Origin: a virus
Strand: one strand, 5' to 3'
Virus record (IMG/VR): IMGVR_UViG_3300029319_000179
Span: 9,780-36,351 of that record
Length of the DNA: 26,572 nt
The translations under genes and the position numbers were made by a program. The notes below the pieces were generated by a model. The model saw only the letters and a program-made list of their open reading frames with translations, ran no database searches and was not told the origin of the DNA. Every line of letters starts with the position of its first letter. The first letter of the stretch is position 1. Positions 22,122 through 26,572 of this stretch are shown here, one piece after another.

Positions 22122-22568
22122 ATGATTGATTTGAAAACTATACACGAAATGTGGTCAAAAGACTGTGAAATAAACTCAAACGAACTCGACAAGTCTTCGC
22201 GTGACCAGCCAATCTTACATGCCAAATACCTAGAACTCTTATCAACTTATAAGTTGCAGTTGAAGCGTGCTGAGTTTGCACAAAAACAACTGTTAAAAGA
22301 TAAGTGGCTTTGGTACAATGGTAAGATGTCACACGATGAGATAGTTGAAAAAGGTTGGGACCCGGATCCTTTCAATGGGCTCAAAGTATTGAAAGGCGAG
22401 ATGGAATATTATTATGATGCTGACCCTGAAATTCAAAAGTCTGAAGAAAAGATTCAGTACTTTAAGACAGTTATAGATACATTAACAGAGATTGTAAACA
22501 ATATTAACTGGCGACATCAGACAATATCAAATATTATAAAATGGAAACAATTCGAGTCCGGAAACTAA
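22122..22568 (+). CDS. uvsY: Recombination mediator UvsY
   Basis: A 148-residue helical protein, MIDLKTIHEMWSKDCEIN at the N-terminus, then HAKYLELLSTYKLQLKRAE and WLWYNGKMSHDEIVEKGWDPDPFNGLKVLKGEM, which are characteristic of UvsY in marine T4-like phages. UvsY loads the UvsX recombinase onto gp32-coated single-stranded DNA. The length is close to T4 UvsY (137 aa). The extended -10 promoter ends six bases before the ATG and no ribosome site is seen, so the mRNA may be leaderless. It overlaps uvsW by 28 bases. Confidence 0.92.
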   Translation: MIDLKTIHEMWSKDCEINSNELDKSSRDQPILHAKYLELLSTYKLQLKRAEFAQKQLLKDKWLWYNGKMSHDEIVEKGWDPDPFNGLKVLKGEMEYYYDADPEIQKSEEKIQYFKTVIDTLTEIVNNINWRHQTISNIIKWKQFESGN

Positions 22569-24040
22569 ATCATGCAAACCTGCACATAACGTGCGAAAGT
22601 GGTACAGCACAAGAGCTCAATGAGTTTTTTAGTTTCTATGTACCAGGTTATAAGTTTATGCCTGCTTACCGCAACCGCGTATGGGACGGTAAGATTCGTT
22701 TGTTTACGATTATGTCCGGTGAACTACCGGCCGGACTATACGAACATCTTCTACAGTTTGCAGAACAACGCAGCTATCAGATAGAACTCGACGATTCTAA
22801 ATATGGAAAGCCAGACGACTACAATAAGGTCGACGTAAAAGATCTATATGAATATATTAAAGGACTAGAATTACCGTTTGATATACGTGATTACCAATTT
22901 GATGCAGTTTCTACGGGGATCCATAGAAAAAGAGGTATACTCTTATCACCAACAGGATCTGGTAAATCTCTTATCATATACGCTTTAGTGCGATACTGGT
23001 TAGAAAGACTCACTACTGGGTACAAGTATCCGCGGGCAGGTAGGGCTTTAATCATAGTACCTACTACTTCACTCGTAGAACAAATGTATACGGATTTTAT
23101 AAAGTATGGTTGTGGTGAGCGGGCCATGCACAGAATATATTCCGGCAAAGATAAGAAGTTCGAAGCTGCGATATGTATTAGCACATGGCAATCGATATAC
23201 AAACTACCGCGTGATTGGTATTCACAGTTTGGAATGGTAATAGGTGATGAGTGCCATGGTTTTAAATCTAAATCACTTATGTCAATCATGAACAAAGCCA
23301 GCGAAGCTGAATACAGGTTCGGTACGACTGGCACACTCGACGGGGCCCAAACACATGAACTCGTACTCCAAGGTCTATTCGGTAAGATATACCGCGTTAC
23401 CACAACAAAAACCTTACAAGATAACAATACTCTCGCCAGCCTTGCCATTAAACGAATCGTACTTAAGTACCCAGATAAGATACGTAAGGAGTTTGGTAAA
23501 CAACCATATCCGGATGAAATCGACTTCATTGTATCCAATGACAAGAGAAATAGATTCATACGAAATCTGGCCTTAGATCTTAAAGGTAATACATTAATAC
23601 TTTATAACTATGTTGAGAAACACGGCAAACCACTTTACAGTTTGATAGATAGTAAAGTAAATGAAAATAGAAAATTATTTTTTGTGTCAGGTGGTACAGC
23701 AACTAGTGATAGAGAAGCAATACGTGGTATCGTTGAAAAACAAAAAGACGCTATCATAGTAGCATCACTTGGTACCTTTTCAACGGGTATAAATATTAGG
23801 AACCTTCACAATATTATCTTTGCTTCACCTAGTAAGTCACAGATAAGAGTGTTGCAAAGTATTGGTAGAGGTTTACGTAAAACAGACGATGGGAAAGACA
23901 CTACACTATATGATATATCTGATGATATAAGTTGGAAAACGCGTAAAAATTATTCTTTACTGCATTCGTTCGAACGATTAAAGATATATCAGAAAGAACA
24001 GTTTGAGTATAAAACCATACAACTGGAGTTAAAATCATGA
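22541..24040 (+). CDS. uvsW: Recombination DNA/RNA helicase UvsW
   Basis: A 499-residue superfamily 2 helicase. Walker A is SPTGSGKS (136-143), the DExH box GDECHG (D236-H239), motif III-like GTTGT (261-265), and motif VI QSIGRGLRK (438-446). The N-terminal ~110 residues (VPGYKFMPAYRNRVWDGKIRLF) form the UvsW-specific DNA-binding region. UvsW unwinds R-loops and branched DNA and shifts replication from origin-dependent to recombination-dependent mode. The length is near T4 UvsW. It starts inside uvsY and overlaps the next gene by four bases. Confidence 0.95.
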   Translation: METIRVRKLNHANLHITCESGTAQELNEFFSFYVPGYKFMPAYRNRVWDGKIRLFTIMSGELPAGLYEHLLQFAEQRSYQIELDDSKYGKPDDYNKVDVKDLYEYIKGLELPFDIRDYQFDAVSTGIHRKRGILLSPTGSGKSLIIYALVRYWLERLTTGYKYPRAGRALIIVPTTSLVEQMYTDFIKYGCGERAMHRIYSGKDKKFEAAICISTWQSIYKLPRDWYSQFGMVIGDECHGFKSKSLMSIMNKASEAEYRFGTTGTLDGAQTHELVLQGLFGKIYRVTTTKTLQDNNTLASLAIKRIVLKYPDKIRKEFGKQPYPDEIDFIVSNDKRNRFIRNLALDLKGNTLILYNYVEKHGKPLYSLIDSKVNENRKLFFVSGGTATSDREAIRGIVEKQKDAIIVASLGTFSTGINIRNLHNIIFASPSKSQIRVLQSIGRGLRKTDDGKDTTLYDISDDISWKTRKNYSLLHSFERLKIYQKEQFEYKTIQLELKS

Positions 24041-24540
24041 AAGCTATGTATAAACAATTTAAGCTTACTAGTGGAGAAGAACTTATCTGTGAGTTAGTTG
24101 AAGCTAATGATGCAGACGAAGGTATTACAGACGTTATCATTAGACGTGCTATGAAGATTGTTACTACTGATGATTTAGAAGAGAACACACGTTATTATAC
24201 TTTTAAGCCGTATGTTACTTTTCAAGATGATACTACAGATTTGATTGCCTTGAATTCAGTTCACATTGTAAGTGAGTCAACACCCTCTGAAGTTGTAATG
24301 GCTCATTACGCTAGCGCTTTATCAGACGCAGATAAGTTTAACAAAATACGTAAAGCAACTAACGTATCTTTATCTGAAGTACAAGCAAAACTAAAAGAAT
24401 TAACTGAAGAAGAGATGGATGAATTTTTAAGTAAAAAGTTGCAAGAAGTAGAAGAAGAAACAGACTTGCAGTTAATTGTGGATAATGATTCATCTATATC
24501 TAATGTCATACAGTTCAAGCCAAGGGGGACTTATCATTGA
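24037..24540 (+). CDS. Unknown conserved protein with Sm-like N-terminus
   Basis: A 167-residue protein. Residues about 6-75 read FKLTSGEELICELVEAND... RRAMKIVTTDD... FKPYVTF, a pattern of short beta strands reminiscent of Sm/LSm-type domains. The C-terminal third is an acidic helix (VSLSEVQAKLKELTEEEMDEFLSKKLQEVEEE). I have seen ORFs of this type between uvsW and gp55 in marine T4-like phages but know no function. It starts by ATGA overlap with uvsW, and a GGGGG-containing site near its end serves the next gene. The Sm-like reading is inference and could be wrong. Confidence 0.6.
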   Translation: MKAMYKQFKLTSGEELICELVEANDADEGITDVIIRRAMKIVTTDDLEENTRYYTFKPYVTFQDDTTDLIALNSVHIVSESTPSEVVMAHYASALSDADKFNKIRKATNVSLSEVQAKLKELTEEEMDEFLSKKLQEVEEETDLQLIVDNDSSISNVIQFKPRGTYH

Positions 24541-25190
24541 GTTTTTTAGTACATCCATTGCCACCTGAAAATGTGCTAGTAAGAAAAGAATACCTCTATG
24601 ATCTTGAACGCGGTCACGGAGAATACACACCTGGCATATGGATCTCAGTAAAATCAACTCAATACAAGGCGTTATATTTTGAAACGCTACTTACAGAATA
24701 CGGAGCACTATATGATAAACTTCCACTGTCGGCTTTCGTTTGGAAAAAAGATCATGGTGATCTACCTCTTGATGTTTTGCAGTTGTGGGATTGCTTTGAT
24801 TACGACCTTACTGTAGTTGAAAAACCTATACTAAGTCGGTGTGAGTTTTTCGGTAAAGACAAGAGCATGCACGCGGGTGAGTATATGTTTACTATCGACA
24901 ACGCGCATCGGGATAGATCGACTGTAGACATAAACTTTTCTGAACACGACCCAGAACATAAAAGCTTTAACGTAATAATGTTGGATAATGGTCAATTTGC
25001 AGCTCAACCTAATAATAGAGTTATATGGCGTGATTCAAGTTTGACGCCTGATAAATTAAAACGTCCGGATTTTAAAGTATGTACACAAAACTATCGTGTA
25101 GAAACAGAACCTAAATGGTCTGTTGGCCATACTGATGAATGGCAATATATGACAGAGGACGAGGTATCTACCCTCCGGAAAGAATCTTAA
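24537..25190 (+). CDS. Unknown protein, TTG start
   Basis: A 217-residue protein for which the only plausible start is a TTG at 24537 that overlaps the preceding stop (TTGA), with AAGGGGG about ten bases upstream. No other Met occurs in the first 100 residues. The sequence FLVHPLPPENVLVRKEYLYDLERGHGEY...GIWISVKSTQYKALYFETLLTEYGALYDKLPLSAF is alpha/beta with many aromatic residues; I do not recognise a family or catalytic motif. It is conserved in position in marine T4-like genomes as far as I recall. A role in DNA or RNA metabolism would fit the neighbours but is unproven. Confidence 0.6.
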   Translation: MSFLVHPLPPENVLVRKEYLYDLERGHGEYTPGIWISVKSTQYKALYFETLLTEYGALYDKLPLSAFVWKKDHGDLPLDVLQLWDCFDYDLTVVEKPILSRCEFFGKDKSMHAGEYMFTIDNAHRDRSTVDINFSEHDPEHKSFNVIMLDNGQFAAQPNNRVIWRDSSLTPDKLKRPDFKVCTQNYRVETEPKWSVGHTDEWQYMTEDEVSTLRKES

Positions 25191-25256
25191 TTTATTATAC
25201 CACAACGTACGAAAAAGTACACCATTATTTTTTACATTCAAAACAAAATTAATCTA

Positions 25257-25285
25257 TTTACATTTATAGCTTACTAGTTTATAAT
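25257..25285 (+). promoter_or_regulatory. Sigma70-type promoter of gp55
   Basis: The -35 is TTTACA (25257-25262), the spacer 17 bases, and the -10 a perfect TATAAT (25280-25285). The predicted start near 25292 gives a short leader with a strong AAGGAGG ribosome site before the gp55 ATG. The rest of the 119-bp gap (25191-25309) holds only a weak GTAC...GTAC hairpin (25207-25219 region) and AT-rich DNA. Confidence 0.8.
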
Positions 25286-25298
25286 ATACTATATAATG

Positions 25299-25305
25299 AA
25301 GGAGG
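25299..25305 (+). promoter_or_regulatory. Strong ribosome binding site of gp55
   Basis: AAGGAGG, a full anti-16S match, lies four bases before the ATG at 25310. It is one of the strongest sites in the window, in contrast with the leaderless-looking starts of neighbouring transcription units. Confidence 0.75.
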
Positions 25306-25309
25306 CGAC

Positions 25310-25903
25310 ATGGCACGCGCACAAAGAAAAAGTATTCACTATGTCAATAATGCTGAATTCTCGCAAGCTGTTGTGGAATATGTCACACAAGTTCAAGAAG
25401 CTAAGAAACAAGAATCAACTCTTCCAATCGTACCTGATTACATAGCCAGCTGTTTTCTACGAATAGCTGAGGGTTTGTCTCACAAATCTAATTTTATTCG
25501 CTACACATATCGCGAAGAAATGGTAATGGACGCAGTAGAAAATTGTTTAAAGGCAATCGAGAACTATAACCTTGAAGCTGCGACAAGAACAGGCAAGCCA
25601 AACGCGTTTGCGTACTTTACACAAATTACTTGGTACGCTTTTCTAAGACGTATTGCTAAAGAGAAAAAACAGCAAGACATTAAATTAAAATATTTAACTA
25701 GATCAGGAATAGAAAACTTTATTGATAACGAGTTAGGTGATGAAACGTCTCAACAGGTGGTAGGTGCATTTGTTGATACGTTACGTGATCGTATTGAAAA
25801 AGTTAGATTTACAGATAATATAATTAAAGAAGAGGTGATTAAAGAAAAGAAAAGACGAAAATCAAAAAGCGTCGATTCTGATCTATCAGATTTTTTAAGA
25901 TGA
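25310..25903 (+). CDS. 55: Late-transcription sigma factor gp55
   Basis: A 197-residue divergent sigma70-family protein. LPIVPDYIASCFLRIAEGLSHKSNFIRYTYREEMVMDAVENCLKAIENYNLE (about residues 39-90) and NAFAYFTQITWYAFLRRIAKEKKQ (97-120) match gp55, whose region 2 reads the TATAAATA late element. The C-terminus DLSDFLR is a short acidic-hydrophobic tail like the sliding-clamp-binding motif of T4 gp55. With gp33 and the gp45 clamp it directs host RNA polymerase to late promoters such as those at 3627, 12059, 16441 and 19924. The length is near T4 gp55 (185 aa). Confidence 0.93.
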   Translation: MARAQRKSIHYVNNAEFSQAVVEYVTQVQEAKKQESTLPIVPDYIASCFLRIAEGLSHKSNFIRYTYREEMVMDAVENCLKAIENYNLEAATRTGKPNAFAYFTQITWYAFLRRIAKEKKQQDIKLKYLTRSGIENFIDNELGDETSQQVVGAFVDTLRDRIEKVRFTDNIIKEEVIKEKKRRKSKSVDSDLSDFLR

Positions 25904-26040
25904 AAAAATTATGGTTTGAAGTAAAATACTATTATCTTACACATGATGGTATTGAAATGTTTTTATTTGCATGTATCTTTGGCTTTCTTGGCTGGATGGC
26001 ATATCATGCAGTGGACGGTATTATAGGAAGGTTCTTTTGA
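25900..26040 (+). CDS. 46-aa single-pass membrane protein
   Basis: A small gene starting at ATG 25900, overlapping the gp55 stop (ATGA) and ending in TGA at 26038-26040. The 46 residues are a short basic start (MKKLWFEVKYYY), then one hydrophobic segment (about residues 19-38, EMFLFACIFGFLGWMAYHAV) and a short basic end. I do not recognise it. Tight packing between gp55 and gp47, with overlaps at both ends, argues that it is a real gene. It may insert in the host inner membrane. Confidence 0.6.
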   Translation: MKKLWFEVKYYYLTHDGIEMFLFACIFGFLGWMAYHAVDGIIGRFF

Positions 26041-26572
26041 AGGTAGCAGTATTAAATGACACACATTGCGGTATACGTAACTCATCCGAAATCTTCCTCG
26101 AAAATGCCAGGGTATTTTACTCAGAAGTCTTCTTTCCTTACTGTAAAGAAAACGGGATCGAGCAAATCATACATCTGGGCGACTATTATGATCACAGGAA
26201 GTTTGTCAACTTTAAAGCCTTAAATCATAACAGGCAGCATTTTCTTAATCCATTGCGTGAAAACGGTATGAAGATGGACATTATACCTGGCAATCACGAT
26301 ACGTATTATAAAAACACAAACGATCTTAACTCGTTAAAAGAATGTCTTGGTCATTTTATGAATGAGATTCATATCATTATGGAACCAAGAGTCATGGAGT
26401 ACGGGTCGCTAAAGATTGCCATGCTTCCGTGGATAAATCCTGAAAATTATGATGACTCAATGAAGTTTATAGAGGATTGTAAAGCCGACTGGCTTGGCTC
26501 ACACTTAGAACTCAACGGGTTTGAAGTGATGCGCGGTATGACAAGTAAACACGGGATGGATCCCAAACTATT
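26037..26572 (+). CDS. 47: Recombination endonuclease subunit gp47 (SbcD/Mre11-like), 3' truncated by window
   Basis: The frame begins at a TTG overlapping the preceding stop (TTGA) and runs to the end of the window (178 codons seen). The calcineurin-type metallophosphoesterase motifs are clear: motif I D8-x-H10 in VLNDTHCG, motif II HLGDYYD with D49, and motif III PGNHD with N86 and H87. Together with gp46 (SbcC/Rad50-like, expected downstream) it resects DNA ends for recombination-dependent replication and degrades host DNA. The TTG start is supported by the absence of an upstream alternative and by MKVAVLNDTH being the natural beginning of the fold. Confidence 0.9.
   Translation, partial: MKVAVLNDTHCGIRNSSEIFLENARVFYSEVFFPYCKENGIEQIIHLGDYYDHRKFVNFKALNHNRQHFLNPLRENGMKMDIIPGNHDTYYKNTNDLNSLKECLGHFMNEIHIIMEPRVMEYGSLKIAMLPWINPENYDDSMKFIEDCKADWLGSHLELNGFEVMRGMTSKHGMDPKL

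Noticed and set aside
22891-23559. 222-codon open frame on the minus strand opposite uvsW
   Set aside because: It mirrors the conserved helicase domains on the plus strand; the translation has no recognisable domain and no upstream signals.
23788-23795. Perfect TATAAATA octamer inside uvsW
   Set aside because: It lies within the codons for GINI in a conserved helicase region, with no gene start for 240 bases downstream; likely chance in AT-rich DNA.
1-26572. tRNA genes, CRISPR arrays, insertion sequences or integrase/attachment sites
   Set aside because: No cloverleaf, regularly spaced repeats, transposase or integrase motifs were seen on reading the window; the only repeats are those listed.

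Overview
The window is a piece of a T4-like (Tevenvirinae-related) marine myovirus genome. All genes are on the + strand, packed with start/stop overlaps (ATGA, TAATG) and AT-rich. The gene order (gp13-14-15, insert, gp16-17-18-19-20, gp67-like, small ORF, gp21-22-23, tail-fibre-like genes, uvsY, uvsW, two unknown genes, gp55, gp47) is the order I know from marine T4-like phages (cyanomyoviruses, pelagimyoviruses). No photosystem genes are present. The only host-like metabolic genes are an AprB-type sulfur-metabolism ferredoxin and a Rieske-oxygenase relative. They point to a heterotrophic or sulfur-oxidising marine bacterium (a SAR11-type alphaproteobacterium or a sulfur-oxidising gammaproteobacterium) rather than a cyanobacterium. 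That host guess is inference.

Layout. 1-3614: fibre/adhesin-like proteins, including a tandemly duplicated pair of genes (a ~390-aa fibre plus a 64-aa partner). 3627-6634: a T4-type late promoter, then gp13, gp14, a repeat protein carrying what looks like the gp14 C-terminus, and gp15. 6634-8164: two auxiliary metabolic genes overlapping by 14 bases, an AprB-like 2x[4Fe-4S] ferredoxin and a Rieske-type oxygenase alpha-subunit homologue. 8167-10096: three more adhesin/structural genes. 10102-16003: terminase gp16/gp17, sheath gp18, tube gp19, portal gp20. 15996-19862: prohead genes (gp67-like, small ORF, protease gp21, scaffold gp22, capsid gp23), closed by a strong UUCG terminator. 19924-22081: a second late unit with a gp19-like tube-fold protein, a Gly/Asn repeat protein and further adhesin-like paralogues. 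22087-26572: replication, recombination and transcription genes (uvsY, uvsW, two unknown genes, gp55, a 46-aa membrane protein and the 5' part of gp47) behind two sigma70-type promoters.

How it works together. gp55, encoded here, is the late sigma factor expected to read the TATAAATA-type late promoters seen before gp13, gp18, the small prohead ORF and the second adhesin unit. UvsY, UvsW and gp47 (with gp46 outside the window) serve recombination-dependent replication. gp16/17/20 package DNA into the gp23 capsid, which is built on gp22/gp67 and processed by gp21.

Most interesting part: the aprB-Rieske pair lies between g15 and g18, the same interval known as the host-gene hyperplastic region in cyanomyoviruses. 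The oxygenase appears to have lost its Rieske cluster ligands while keeping its mononuclear-iron triad, and it is translationally coupled to a ferredoxin with two complete [4Fe-4S] sites. This suggests a possible rewired two-protein redox system. Several promoters also sit so close to start codons that leaderless mRNAs are predicted.
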